Shown piece after piece: positions 41,809 through 50,262 of a stretch of 64,000 nt of DNA. The notes beneath the pieces were generated by a model. That model was not told where the DNA came from. It saw only the letters and a list, made by a program, of their open reading frames with translations, and searched no databases. This DNA is from an uncultured Leptolyngbyaceae cyanobacterium (GTDB taxonomy: Bacteria; Cyanobacteriota; Cyanobacteriia; Leptolyngbyales; Leptolyngbyaceae): positions 1 through 64,000 of the forward strand of contig CALIDI010000021.1 of NCBI GenBank assembly GCA_938023035.1, in the 5' to 3' direction. The position numbers and the translations under genes were made by a program. How positions within the stretch are numbered: the first letter of the stretch is position 1; each line of letters opens with the position of its first letter.

Positions 41809-42558
41809 CTAACGTCGAGGAACGCAACGCTCAATGTCGATATTGAGTGCCGAAAACCGTTGAGGTGTACCCGCACGCGGGCTAATGCTACGGGCCATAT
41901 CAAGAAACAGAGCAGGACTTCCGGCGCGGGGCTTTTGATCTTGAGGCACATATCGGCGCACCGTTGTTTGCCAAATCACTTGCGGGAAGCCAAACTTGCC
42001 GCGATAGTATTCGTCGTAGCGAGGCGACTGAATGTTAAAAGGACGCTCTCCTTCAGCTCGGCCTGGTAAGATTCGACGCCGCTGATAGGGAAGAGTGTCA
42101 TACCCAAAATTACTAAGATATTCGTCGCTGTTGAGCAGTTGGTCTACAAACCCAACAATCCCCTTTGTTGCTACAACAATTGACCAGGCAATTTTCTCGC
42201 GCTCGCTGTAAACATCTCTGCCAAGCACCTTCTGGACAGTATGCTCAACAAAACGATAGTTACTGTTGAGATCGTAGAAACTACGTTTGTAGGTATCAGA
42301 AAGAAGCAAGCCACGGACAAAGTCACGAACGGTGATTTGGCCACTGCGAAGCTGAGACTCTAGAAAACGTTCTCGATCTGACGCAAAGGCATGGAAAAAG
42401 ATCTGACGATAGGCCGCTTCAATCAGATTATCCATATCGGTAGGAGACAGCAGATTATCGGTGGAATAAATCCTGGGCTGCTCATCTCCGCCGACTTCAT
42501 AGCTCGCTACTCGTTGATTTTGACTAACTGGGGAATATTCTAAAAGAGGAAGTGCCAC
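41809..42558 (-). CDS. cpcG: Phycobilisome rod-core linker polypeptide
   Basis: 249 residues. The N-terminus [20 protein letters not shown] is the signature of CpcG, followed by one PBS-linker (Pfam00427) domain at about 25-160 with [19 protein letters not shown] and [20 protein letters not shown]. The Arg/Pro-rich C-terminal region carries [20 protein letters not shown] and lacks the hydrophobic C-terminal segment typical of the membrane-bound CpcL type, so it should be the conventional CpcG. It joins phycocyanin rods to the allophycocyanin core. It is third in a minus-strand run with cpcS and a metallopeptidase-like gene, after a 119-base gap. Confidence 0.93.
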   Translation of the reverse strand: MALPLLEYSPVSQNQRVASYEVGGDEQPRIYSTDNLLSPTDMDNLIEAAYRQIFFHAFASDRERFLESQLRSGQITVRDFVRGLLLSDTYKRSFYDLNSNYRFVEHTVQKVLGRDVYSEREKIAWSIVVATKGIVGFVDQLLNSDEYLSNFGYDTLPYQRRRILPGRAEGERPFNIQSPRYDEYYRGKFGFPQVIWQTTVRRYVPQDQKPRAGSPALFLDMARSISPRAGTPQRFSALNIDIERCVPRR

Positions 42559-42677
42559 GCCTAAAAAATCTCCCTTTTCTTGCGAAACCTTACAAATTTA
42601 TTCCTGATCATATAGGGAGTGGGGAAGCACTATTCGATTTAGTCTAATAAAAATTACATAACTTAATTTGCCTTGGG

Positions 42678-43328
42678 TCACGCGATCGCCCTCCTACCAC
42701 TACTGTTTGGGATGGGGGCTGGTAGGGTGAGGGCTTGACTGCGCCCCGGTTCTCCTTGACCCTGCCAAAAGGCCAATGGGTCTTGGGTCGAGCGACAGTA
42801 TGGATAAAAGGGTAACCAGGTTTGTGGATCGCCCTGATCAGGGGGAAGGGGAATTTCCAACCCCAGACACAGGTGCGCCAGCGATCGCGCAAACTGTTGA
42901 TGATGTCCAGGCGAGCGGGCATGGGCATGAGCATATTCATGCACGACCAACAACAGCCAATCCTCTGGCACTACTCGACCCACGTCAATGAGGAGAGTGA
43001 TAGGCTGCGTGTCCAAATTACAGAGGGCATCAATCCCCGCCTGTCTGGCAAGGGGAGCAGCAAAGATTTGCACCGAGGGCGCTTCCCCAGCATAAAAGCA
43101 CTGATGACAGGCTTCTAAGTACCGGTTGAGCTGGGTATTAACTGCATCAATGTTTTGTCCAATCCAGGTACAAATCGGGATGTGCCATTCTTCTTGCCGC
43201 TGGTCAATTAAGTCAACTAGGTCAGGGGTCAGCGCCAAGCTACGAACCCCATAGAGATAATCAAGACCGCGCGTGAAGGGATCCGCACTGGTAGTGAGGA
43301 TCACCCTACCAGCCGAAAAAGGAGGCAT
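42678..43328 (-). CDS. HExxH metallopeptidase-like protein
   Basis: 216 residues from ATG 43328. A zinc-protease motif is visible: LVVHEYAHAHARSPGHHQQF (HEYAH), with a downstream helix RSLAHLCLGLEIP. The N-terminal domain (PFTRGLDYLYGVRSLALTP) is helical, and there is a CHQCFYAG segment in the middle. It has no signal peptide, so it is cytoplasmic. The open frame extends to 43526, but the first ~66 residues lie inside cpcS in another frame and are unlikely. The chosen start overlaps the cpcS stop by 23 bases, implying translational coupling. The zinc motif could be catalytic; target unknown. The link to bilin attachment is by position only. Confidence 0.78.
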   Translation of the reverse strand: MPPFSAGRVILTTSADPFTRGLDYLYGVRSLALTPDLVDLIDQRQEEWHIPICTWIGQNIDAVNTQLNRYLEACHQCFYAGEAPSVQIFAAPLARQAGIDALCNLDTQPITLLIDVGRVVPEDWLLLVVHEYAHAHARSPGHHQQFARSLAHLCLGLEIPLPPDQGDPQTWLPFYPYCRSTQDPLAFWQGQGEPGRSQALTLPAPIPNSSGRRAIA

Positions 43329-43938
43329 ATTTCGTGGGTGCGACGGCGTTGCGCATTTGATCAGGGGTGAGGTCAGGGTTAGGAATGGCATCTGCTTCAG
43401 CAGTGGTTTCGCCAGCATCGGCGAGACGAAACTCAGTGCAAAAAGTAGCCGTGCTGAAGCCACCAAACCGCTTGACTGTGCTGGTACGCAGACGCAGGCT
43501 GGGGTTAGCAAACCAAAAGCGCTCAATGGAACTCATGGTTTCGTACTCGGTAATCAGCACTAAGGCATCATCTTCATCCATGTGGTATTGACCCGCCACA
43601 GGGACAACTTCAGCGTAGCCTCGTTCGCGCAGCAAAATGCCCTGACGCAGTTGTTCGTCATCTGGAATTAGGGCAAACACGGTTGAACCCTGGTGATTTT
43701 CATCGCTGCGATCCCACCCCATGGACCCCTGCCAGGAAACGAACGCACCTCCTACGGCCCTAGAGGGATCGATCTGGTGGAGCTGACAAATCTCAATCAC
43801 CTTAGGATGGTTGGCGGCTAACGCTTCAACTTGAATCTCAGACTCCCCCCCTTCTGCCCGTCGAAAGGCCAGGTGATGGGTGGTGCGCTGCGATCTCCAC
43901 CGTCCTGCACTGAGTTCAAAAAACTCCATGACATTCAT
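43306..43938 (-). CDS. cpcS: Phycobiliprotein bilin lyase, CpcS/CpeS type
   Basis: 211 residues. The N-terminus NVMEFFELSAGRWRSQRTTHHLAF and the C-terminal RLRTSTVKRFGGFSTATFCTE are hallmarks of the S-type lyases, which attach phycocyanobilin to Cys-82-type sites in phycobiliproteins. The lipocalin-like beta barrel runs through residues 10-180. The last ~25 residues (DLTPDQMRNAVAPTKYASFF) form an extension. Start: ATG 43938 is preferred over the 19-residue longer frame, because members begin MN(I/V)MEFF. It overlaps the next gene by 23 bases. Confidence 0.9.
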   Translation of the reverse strand: MNVMEFFELSAGRWRSQRTTHHLAFRRAEGGESEIQVEALAANHPKVIEICQLHQIDPSRAVGGAFVSWQGSMGWDRSDENHQGSTVFALIPDDEQLRQGILLRERGYAEVVPVAGQYHMDEDDALVLITEYETMSSIERFWFANPSLRLRTSTVKRFGGFSTATFCTEFRLADAGETTAEADAIPNPDLTPDQMRNAVAPTKYASFFGW

Positions 43939-44491
43939 GCTTCCACTCAACCTGTAAGTAACGACCCGTAAAGAATGGCAACGCTCTATCCGCACCAGCG
44001 ACCTTACCTAAAGATGCGCTCGTGTCGGCCATGAAACCAATGCGGCTCAAAGTTCGCCCTTTTCTTATAGATAGACTAACCTGTTTGACTCTTTGGAAAC
44101 GAGGGTTATAAGTAAACGTTATCACGTGAGCCGGTCTGTTTTTCCCGCAACTTGGCTGGAACTTTAGAGGGCTAGCAGCTTGAAGAACCGAACCCGGCCT
44201 TACCACCGGATTGCAGCCAGATTCCCCAAAGCCAATCAGTAAAAAGGTTTATCCGATACCGTCTAAAACATTCTTGTTGTCAAGTAAGCGTAATTTTTGT
44301 TAACATTCAACTACTTAGTTACGAGTTATTAACATTGGTGGCTACTGTGACCAACTGGAGGATCGTGGCTCAGAAAGCCTACCCAGTACTAACGTCTGAG
44401 TACCGGATGTTATCCGAAGCCTTTTGATCAAAGCTGTATTCTGACCCATTTGTCATCTTTTGTAGAATGCCGGAGAGCAGGTAAACCTTTT
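43939..44491. other. Divergent intergenic region between cpcS and nblA
   Basis: No gene is seen. It should hold the promoters of both phycobilisome-linked transcripts. A perfect 10-bp palindrome TTTGATCAAA (44423-44432) and a TAGAAT box (44463-44468) precede nblA. I found no convincing NtcA box of form GTA-N8-TAC. Confidence 0.5.
44423..44468 (+). promoter_or_regulatory. Possible nblA promoter
   Basis: TAGAAT (44463-44468) is a good -10 candidate 23 bases before the ATG. TTCTGA lies 18 bases upstream as a weak -35. The palindrome TTTGATCAAA lies near -45 and could be an operator. No regulator can be named from it. Confidence 0.35.
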
Positions 44492-44653
44492 ATGGATATC
44501 CCAACCGATCTGAGTCTAGAGCAGAAATTTAACCTCAAAGTCTATGAAGAGCAGGTTAAAAATTTGAGTCTGGAAGAGTCTCACAAATATCTTCTGGAGG
44601 TGATTCGGCAGTTGATGATGAAAGACAACATGATTAAGCATTTGCTGAGATAG
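44492..44653 (+). CDS. nblA: Phycobilisome degradation protein NblA
   Basis: 53 residues from ATG 44492. The sequence from DIPTDLSLEQKFNLKVYEEQ to LLEVIRQLMMKDNMIKHLLR is the NblA family: two helices forming a dimer that binds phycobilisomes and recruits ClpC-type proteases under starvation. The longer frame from 44450 adds 14 unrelated residues and is rejected. GGAGAGCAGG lies 11-20 bases before the ATG. It is divergent from the cpcS-cpcG gene run. The length is slightly under the usual 55-65 but complete. Confidence 0.93.
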   Translation: MDIPTDLSLEQKFNLKVYEEQVKNLSLEESHKYLLEVIRQLMMKDNMIKHLLR

Positions 44654-44672
44654 GTTTAGGAAATTTCAGCCC

Positions 44673-44835
44673 TATGAGGCGGCGAGCGCCAGTAGTAGCC
44701 AGGCGATTGCGCTCAACCCCAATTGGCCCGCAGCGCGGCCCAGCCGGGGTACGACCTTGATTAATCAGGTCGCCTTCGGGAAATCCTACCTAGGGTAGAG
44801 CGGGCACTGCAAGTCAACCCTAATTTCCAACGGGT
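44673..44835 (+). pseudogene. Remnant of a TPR-protein gene
   Basis: Frame one encodes SSSQAIALNPNWPAARPSRG followed by TTLINQVAFGK, then a stop. A shifted frame continues ERALQVNPNFQRV and stops. Both segments match TPR consensus turns (A..NP...A, GTTL). Frame breaks and the lack of a start mean it is a decayed fragment. Confidence 0.45.
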
Positions 44836-44922
44836 GTAAGCGCTGTCTGACGTGTCGGCGCTTGCAAGCTGACCCAAGGCTTAGCCCGCACCCGCGCCCA
44901 AGTCTCGGCCCAGAAGCCAATC

Positions 44923-45156
44923 TTACTCTGCCGAGTCACCTGTGATCGCTCCTCCTGATGACAGTGCCAGAGTGTTTATTTTCTCCAAGCCCAACGCCTG
45001 ATCCCCAATCTGCTCAAAGCGCTGACCGCATTGCTTGCCTAGTGATGCGGTTTCTCTTTTTGGGTACACTAACCCCTGGATGACAGATAATCCGATGCTG
45101 GACGGGTGCTGTGGGTGGGCAAAAGTGCCCCACTGCCGAATGAGCCAATCGGGCAC
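44923..45156 (-). CDS. Possible small protein or gene fragment
   Basis: A 77-residue frame from GTG 45156 with protein-like composition (DWLIRQWGTFAHPQHPSSIG; QRFEQIGDQALGLEKIN). No family is recognised. There is no clear ribosome-binding site, and an in-frame stop lies only 12 codons upstream. It may be the tail of a decayed gene. Confidence 0.3.
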   Translation of the reverse strand: MPDWLIRQWGTFAHPQHPSSIGLSVIQGLVYPKRETASLGKQCGQRFEQIGDQALGLEKINTLALSSGGAITGDSAE

Positions 45157-45254
45157 CTGCTGTGCGACTTTCCTGCCAGCGGAACTTTAGCGACGAATTA
45201 TCTTTCTGAAGGTTAGGATGATTCAGGCTTTGCAGTTTTCTTGAAGGAGTCAGA

Positions 45255-45542
45255 ATGGTACGCAAACCCAACCGAGTACGCTCAATTTCTCGCTATCGGC
45301 CTGCGGCTCGGCATCAGCTTACCGGGCGAGAGGTAGATTTATTGGTGTTAGCGGGTTGCTCTTGCCTGATGGCTCTTCTCCATCATCCGGTAGCAGAGGC
45401 TTTGCGGAGTCATTCAACGGGTCTTTCGGTTCAGTCGGTGCCTGCCCAAACTCAACGAACAGGTATGGTGACCGTGCATCTAGCGCTGACAATGCCCCCA
45501 GAGCGGCCAACGCTTCAGGGGGAAGAAGAGGACGGGGACTAA
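45255..45542 (+). CDS. Small hypothetical protein
   Basis: 95 residues: a basic N-terminus (VRKPNRVRSISRYRPAARHQ), one moderately hydrophobic stretch near 27-43 (VDLLVLAGCSCLMALLHH), and an acidic end. GAAGGAGTC lies about eight bases before the ATG, a good ribosome-binding site, which is the main support. No family is recognised. Confidence 0.45.
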   Translation: MVRKPNRVRSISRYRPAARHQLTGREVDLLVLAGCSCLMALLHHPVAEALRSHSTGLSVQSVPAQTQRTGMVTVHLALTMPPERPTLQGEEEDGD

Positions 45543-45726
45543 TGGTTTTGATCGGCAGTGAGAGCCAGCACGGCCAGAGAGCAAATGCCGCATCATCGGG
45601 TTCAAGCGGCTAGGGGCTGCCCCAGCGGATGGGCAGACGGCTTTGCTGGGCAGGTTCTTTCCTGAGAGTCACTTGAAGTCTGACCTGTAGCCCTTGCCAT
45701 ACAGGGATGGTCTGTTTCAATGCTGA

Positions 45727-47400
45727 CTACTGCTTGACAATTTCCTCAAAGGGGTCAGAGCCGAGGGGACTGGGTACCCACCCCGTCAAGTTTTGGCGCT
45801 GGGCCAGGAGTGGCTGGGAATGAACAATCGGTAAGCGCAGCACTTCTTGATGCAAAATATTGCCGACCGCGCTGTACAGGCGGGCACGCTCTGCTTTGTC
45901 GTTCACCGCACGCGCCTGATCGAGCAATTGCCAGACTCGCTCATTTTTCCAGTTGCCAATATCGCTGGTGGCTCCAGGGCCGTAGTGGGGGTAGTAAAAA
46001 CTATCGGGGTCACCGTAATCTGCTGTCCAACCCAACATAAAAGCCTGATAACCGGGGGGCTTTCGGCGATCGCTTAAATAAGCCGCCCAATCCTTGGTTT
46101 TTAGCTCAACCTGAATACCAATTGTGCCTAGATCAGCGGCAAAGGCTTCAGCAATAGGCTTCGGGTTGGGGAAATAGGGGCGCGATACAGGCATATACCA
46201 GAGTTCTAGACGAAAGCCGTTGGGATAACCGGCTGCTTGCAGTAAGGCTCTGGCTTTATCTGGGTCATAGGGGTAGGGTTCTAAGCTGGGGGATTGTGCC
46301 CAGGCCAAGGCTGGGGGAATAAAGTGAGCGTCATGTTTGCCGAGGTCGCCCCAAAACGCCTGCACAATGGCGGGGCGGTTGATGGCCAGGGCGATCGCTT
46401 GGCGTACTTTTACGTCTGCCAGTGGTGGATAGGCAGGGTTCAATGCCAAATAACCAACGTTAAAGGAGGGGCGGGTTAGTCGTTTTAGATTGGCATCGGC
46501 GGCAATTTCTTGTTGCTGATCAGGGCTAAGGTCAACGGTAAAATCAATTCTGCCCGCTCGCAACTGGGCCAGCCGGGCAGCCGGGTCGGTAATAAACCGC
46601 ACGATGACTTGGTCGCTCTTGGGCAACCCCTTAACCCAATAGTTAGGATTTTTCTTGAGTAGGATGCGATCGCCCGTGCGCCACTCTTTGAAAATAAAAG
46701 GGCCAGTACCGACTGCCAGAGAGCCAGGAGTGCCATAGGCTGGCCCCGCTTGTTTAATTGCTGTTGGACTAGCAATGCCAAAGTAACCAGCCGCAATGCC
46801 ATTGGGGAAAGCCGAAAAGGGTTGTTTTAAGGTCAGTTGCAGGGTCTCTGGGTCAACCACGTTGACTGCTTGGAGTAAAGAATTGGGGTCGCCCTTAAAC
46901 CCGCCAAAAATCTGCTGCCATGCTTCATAGGCTCTGCCAGCATCGCGATAGCCCTGGGGATGGTTGGGATCCCACCAGCGCTCAATGTTAAACCGCACAG
47001 CTTCGGCATCAAAAGGGGTGCCATCGTGAAATGTGACACCCTGTCGTAACTTAAAAGTCCAGGTTTTGCCATCGGCAGAGGCGCTCCACTCGGTGGCTAG
47101 GGCGGGTTTTAATTCACTCGTGCCTGGCTCAAACTCGATCAGGCGATTGTAGATTTGATCCTGCACGATCAAGGAGTTGCCATCGGTAATGTTGCCCGGT
47201 TCGAGATTGACGGGTTGCCCCCCTGAGCCGTACACCAGGGTGTGGGTTGCAGCGACTTCAGCCGGAAGACTGGTGGTGGCTGAGCGATCGCCACGGCCTG
47301 CACAATTCACCAACAGTGCCACTAGGAGAAACAGCAGACCCCAGCGGGCCAACCCCTTGGTTAACCGGCAGCCTGACCTCAATAGCATCGAAACGGCCAT
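45727..47400 (-). CDS. ABC-transporter peptide/nickel-type solute-binding lipoprotein
   Basis: 557 residues of the SBP family 5 (DppA/OppA/NikA). Lipoprotein signal GLLFLLVALLVNCAG with Cys33. The conserved block TWTFKLRQGVTFHDGTPFDA is near 110-129, and the C-terminal YQAFMLGWTADYGDPDSFYY is the hinge/second-lobe signature. It binds oligopeptides or a similar ligand outside the membrane. No permease or ATPase gene is adjacent, so it works with a transporter encoded elsewhere. It is the last gene in a run with the DUF2470 protein (5-base gap) and the secreted protein upstream. Confidence 0.9.
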   Translation of the reverse strand: MAVSMLLRSGCRLTKGLARWGLLFLLVALLVNCAGRGDRSATTSLPAEVAATHTLVYGSGGQPVNLEPGNITDGNSLIVQDQIYNRLIEFEPGTSELKPALATEWSASADGKTWTFKLRQGVTFHDGTPFDAEAVRFNIERWWDPNHPQGYRDAGRAYEAWQQIFGGFKGDPNSLLQAVNVVDPETLQLTLKQPFSAFPNGIAAGYFGIASPTAIKQAGPAYGTPGSLAVGTGPFIFKEWRTGDRILLKKNPNYWVKGLPKSDQVIVRFITDPAARLAQLRAGRIDFTVDLSPDQQQEIAADANLKRLTRPSFNVGYLALNPAYPPLADVKVRQAIALAINRPAIVQAFWGDLGKHDAHFIPPALAWAQSPSLEPYPYDPDKARALLQAAGYPNGFRLELWYMPVSRPYFPNPKPIAEAFAADLGTIGIQVELKTKDWAAYLSDRRKPPGYQAFMLGWTADYGDPDSFYYPHYGPGATSDIGNWKNERVWQLLDQARAVNDKAERARLYSAVGNILHQEVLRLPIVHSQPLLAQRQNLTGWVPSPLGSDPFEEIVKQ

Positions 47401-47405
47401 CCGTC

Positions 47406-47687
47406 TTAAGCCTTTTGACGCGCTGCGCGTACCATGGCAATCAAGGTTTGGTGAGCATCTTCTGAGTCTCGCAGAGGATGGTCAAAGGGAATCCGGAGAG
47501 TGGTTGTGGTGCCGTCTACCTGGGCTGCTAGATTCATGCCCTCTGGATCAATGGAGGTGAGCTGGGCTGCCGTTGCAGTTGTAGCGTTGCCATAGACTTT
47601 GGCATAAAGCAAAATGGCGTCGGCATGGTCTTCGTTCATATGCTTGCAGATGCGATCGCTAATCTGGGGCGTAATCGGGTCGGCCAT
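47406..47687 (-). CDS. DUF2470-domain protein
   Basis: 93 residues forming a single DUF2470 domain: ISDRICKHMNEDHADAILLY, then LTSIDPEGMNL, and RIPFDHPLRDSEDAHQTLI. The domain is seen in haem-utilisation (HugZ-like) and chloroplast proteins and as stand-alone cyanobacterial proteins; it may bind haem, but no function is shown for the short form. It is separated from its neighbours by 5 bases on each side, so it is co-transcribed. Confidence 0.87.
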   Translation of the reverse strand: MADPITPQISDRICKHMNEDHADAILLYAKVYGNATTATAAQLTSIDPEGMNLAAQVDGTTTTLRIPFDHPLRDSEDAHQTLIAMVRAARQKA

Positions 47688-47692
47688 AATCT

Positions 47693-48115
47693 CTATCTTG
47701 TTCGACGAATAAAGTACTGAGCCGTGTCGGCTTTGGGCGAGCGATATAGAAACAGCTCATTGCCGTTGGGCAATGCATAGATCTGGTAGACCGCCTCTAC
47801 AACCGTAAGCTGGCGTTCACGAGGAATCCCTCGATTTTCGGGAAAAAAGCCGCCCCGATTGACGACGGTGTAGTCATCTAAAATCCTAGCGGCATTGTCT
47901 ATAATTTGCTGAATTTCTCCCGTAAAGTTGGGGTCCGTTTTGAGATCCAGCAGGCTGCCCATTGATAGGGTCGATTCTCTCGCGGCTAGAGCCCGCACCT
48001 GGTTGATCAAGAGCACGCCCTTGCGCACTTGGGTCTGAGCGATCGCAGAGGGGACAACGCCACTGGCCAAAGCCATCACAATCAATATTTTGGTTATGTT
48101 TGCCAGCCACTTCAT
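47693..48115 (-). CDS. Secreted protein, unknown function
   Basis: 140 residues with a signal peptide (ITKILIVMALASGVVPSAIA, cleavage likely after AIA-Q). The mature part is helical then beta (VRKGVLLINQVRALAARE; QLTVVEAVYQIYALPNGNEL). There are no Cys in the mature chain. Family unrecognised. It heads the three-gene minus-strand run, which suggests an envelope-linked role, but nothing more can be said. Confidence 0.75.
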   Translation of the reverse strand: MKWLANITKILIVMALASGVVPSAIAQTQVRKGVLLINQVRALAARESTLSMGSLLDLKTDPNFTGEIQQIIDNAARILDDYTVVNRGGFFPENRGIPRERQLTVVEAVYQIYALPNGNELFLYRSPKADTAQYFIRRTR

Positions 48116-48387
48116 GCCAGGTTTGCCTCACAATTTTGGGAACTAAATCAGCCAGACGAACCACCGTGCCAATCAGCCAACTTGAAAACAAGCCACCCCA
48201 TCTTTAGCTTGGGGTGATTCACTGCTAGCCTTTTGGCCCATCAAGGAGTGGCAATGCCCTAGGATTGCCCTGTTGAATCGGGGATGTATTGCAGCAGATG
48301 AGCTAAGCAGGGGCAAAGTTCCCCCGATGGCGGAGGAAATAAGTCAAACTTATTCTCTCAAAAAGCAGAGTGAGGCATACTACCTAT

Positions 48388-48939
48388 ATGTCCCACTTTC
48401 TTAAATCGCCCATGACTGGTATATCCTTAGCACTGTGGCGCTGGTGTTGTGCATCGCTCCTTGTCTTAGCGATCGCCTTCGGGGGCAATGTAATCACGGC
48501 TCACGCCAACCCCATCACTCCTCAGCCTATGCTTGCCGCTCTTTTTCATTTTTCCGGTAAACGCCCGACAACCCTGGGTGTGCATAACGGCCAACTCTTG
48601 CCCTGTCCAGATTCGCCGAACTGTGTGAGTACCTCCAGCACAGACAAACAACATGCGATCGCACCGCTCAGCCTCAATGGCTCCCCTGCTGAAACCTTTC
48701 AAAAGTTGAAAGCAATTGTTGCCGCTCAGCCCCGCGCTCAAATTATTGAAGCAACGGATAACTACATCTACGCTGAGTTCACCAGTGCACTGATGGGGTA
48801 TGTCGATGATGTGGAATTCTACTTAGATGAGACCGCAGGCACCGTTCAAGTGCGCTCGGCTTCACGCCTGGGGCAATCCGACTTAGGGGTTAATCGTCAG
48901 CGCATTGAAGCGATTCGCTCTGCCTTGGCCTCTGCCTAG
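48388..48939 (+). CDS. DUF1499-domain exported protein
   Basis: 183 residues from ATG 48388. It has an N-terminal hydrophobic segment (WRWCCASLLVLAIAFGGNVI) as signal or anchor, then a DUF1499 domain: LPCPDSPNCVSTSSTDKQHA, an AEFTSALMGYVDDVEFYLDE core and a closing RSASRLGQSDLGVNRQRIEA. All four conserved blocks are intact. The family is common in cyanobacteria, algae and plastids without a firm function. A GTG start at 48370 is possible but less likely. It stands alone. Confidence 0.87.
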   Translation: MSHFLKSPMTGISLALWRWCCASLLVLAIAFGGNVITAHANPITPQPMLAALFHFSGKRPTTLGVHNGQLLPCPDSPNCVSTSSTDKQHAIAPLSLNGSPAETFQKLKAIVAAQPRAQIIEATDNYIYAEFTSALMGYVDDVEFYLDETAGTVQVRSASRLGQSDLGVNRQRIEAIRSALASA

Positions 48940-49220
48940 TAGGGCGATGCGACACCACGCACCATGCTCACTGCGTCGTACTCAAGCGGTAAACCTCTAG
49001 GGTTAAGCAGCAGATACGCTGACTCAGCCTATTCGACTTTCTGAAAGGGTGAAGTCGCTGAGTGTGGTTGATCAATTGACGCTGATTTTGGAGGTGGAGG
49101 GAGTAGAACCCCCTGCTAAGGGGGCACTGCTCTTACTATTTATTGATTACAGTGAATTAGGGCTACCAATTGATCGGCGTCACCATAGAGCCAGATGGCT
49201 GTTCATAGAGGTTCAATCTT
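48940..49220. other. Intergenic DNA after the DUF1499 gene
   Basis: An open frame at 49049-49273 is not supported by any family pattern. I see no clear gene. Confidence 0.4.
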
Positions 49221-49652
49221 ATGGCGGGCACATCGGCTCAGGTAGCAAAATCCAGAAAGAAAAATTTTTCTAGTTTTAGCTACGCCGAAGCTCTCAAACA
49301 CATCAACTTAGAGGCTCTCATCCCTTGGGAACTAGATGTGCCCCCGGTGAAGCCCACTCCCCTTTTCCCAGGGGGTGGTATCGCCTAGAGCAAACCTTTG
49401 ACTTAAAAGGCTACGAAGAATCAAAAAAAGCTGCTGATCGATGCTATTTGCGAAGAGGCGATCGCCAGTACCGAGCATCTCAAGATCTGGAAGGAGTCCC
49501 AACTTGAAGGTGAGACGACCGCGGGCTACGTTGATTATTTCATCGCTGCACAAACTATCGTGAAGCCTAGGGGCATCATTGAGCCAGCCTTACTGAAATT
49601 GCCAGAAGGGGCAATTAGGGGAGGGGATGGTTTCGCTCCACGACTTTGCTGA
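49221..49652 (+). pseudogene. Frameshifted gene of a cyanobacterial nuclease-like family
   Basis: Three frames read in series give one protein: SFSYAEALKHINLEALIPWE from ATG 49221, then WYRLEQTFDLKGYEESKK, then KLLIDAICEEAIASTEHLK and YVDYFIAAQTIVKPRG to TGA 49650-49652. The first break falls in a run of five G (about 49373), where the original frame ends at TAG 49386-49388. The second falls in seven A (about 49430). From memory, intact relatives continue with a VVEAKKDDFEQGL block that resembles restriction-type nuclease motifs; here it is missing, so the gene is also truncated. Homopolymer breaks could be sequencing errors, but the lost C-terminus favours real decay. Confidence 0.65.
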
Positions 49653-50262
49653 ATGAGTGCAAGAAACTGCGCGATCGCCTATTAGCATAACCACGGCACT
49701 TGTCATGGGAATCAGCGGGATTGCAGACCTTATCCTTCCTTTAAGCAGTTCCAGTGTTCATCAGGATTTGGCGGACATTTTCCGACTTTCCCAGAGCAAA
49801 GAATTGGAGAGATGCTTCCATTGACGATGTTCGCCATCGGCTCATCCACTTGTCAACAGAGGTTGTTGAATTGCTATGCGGCCAGTGAAGACAGCATTCC
49901 CTAGTGATCAAATCGACTGAGAAACTAGGGCGTTCTAGATGACCTTAACCAAACACTAAACAGAGATTAAATCAAATCTTCTTTGTGCTGTAAAAAACAG
50001 TGTTAGCCTAAACTTACGTGTGAGAATAAATACAAGGTTTTTCTGGGAGGGTGCTTAGATCACAGGGGTCGGCTGTCGAGCAGTGGCAAGTGAACAGGGT
50101 GACTGCCATGCAATTGCAAAAACTCCTCTAGGGTGGATCAAAACGCACATCCTTCGACCCCATATTCGGCGTGGGTTTCCAAAGGGAGTTCCTAAAGGAT
50201 ATCTGCTTCCCTTACCCAAGGCATCCGCTTAAGCAGTTTTTAGTGGAATTCTATTCAGAGTC
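49653..50262. other. Decayed coding sequence before the histidine kinase
   Basis: A frame around 49790-49900 reads KNWRDASIDDVRHRLIHLST and then VVELLCGQ, a protein-like helical stretch without a start, so it is probably another gene remnant. No other feature is seen. The leader of the kinase gene lies at the right end. Confidence 0.35.

Noticed and set aside
43329-43526. Longer version of the metallopeptidase-like protein starting at 43526
   Set aside because: The extra 66 residues lie inside cpcS in a different frame and read as an out-of-frame shadow; ATG 43328 precedes the folded part.
44280-44410. NtcA-type box upstream of nblA
   Set aside because: Several GT...AC strings exist (such as GTACTAACGTCTGAGTAC), but none fits GTA-N8-TAC with proper spacing to a -10 box.
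49049-49273. 74-residue plus-strand open frame
   Set aside because: It overlaps the start of the broken gene at 49221 in another frame, and its product has no family features.
48940-50262. Complete transposon or defence island in the gene-poor stretch
   Set aside because: Only decayed fragments were found; no intact transposase, nuclease or helicase reading frame, and no flanking inverted repeats.
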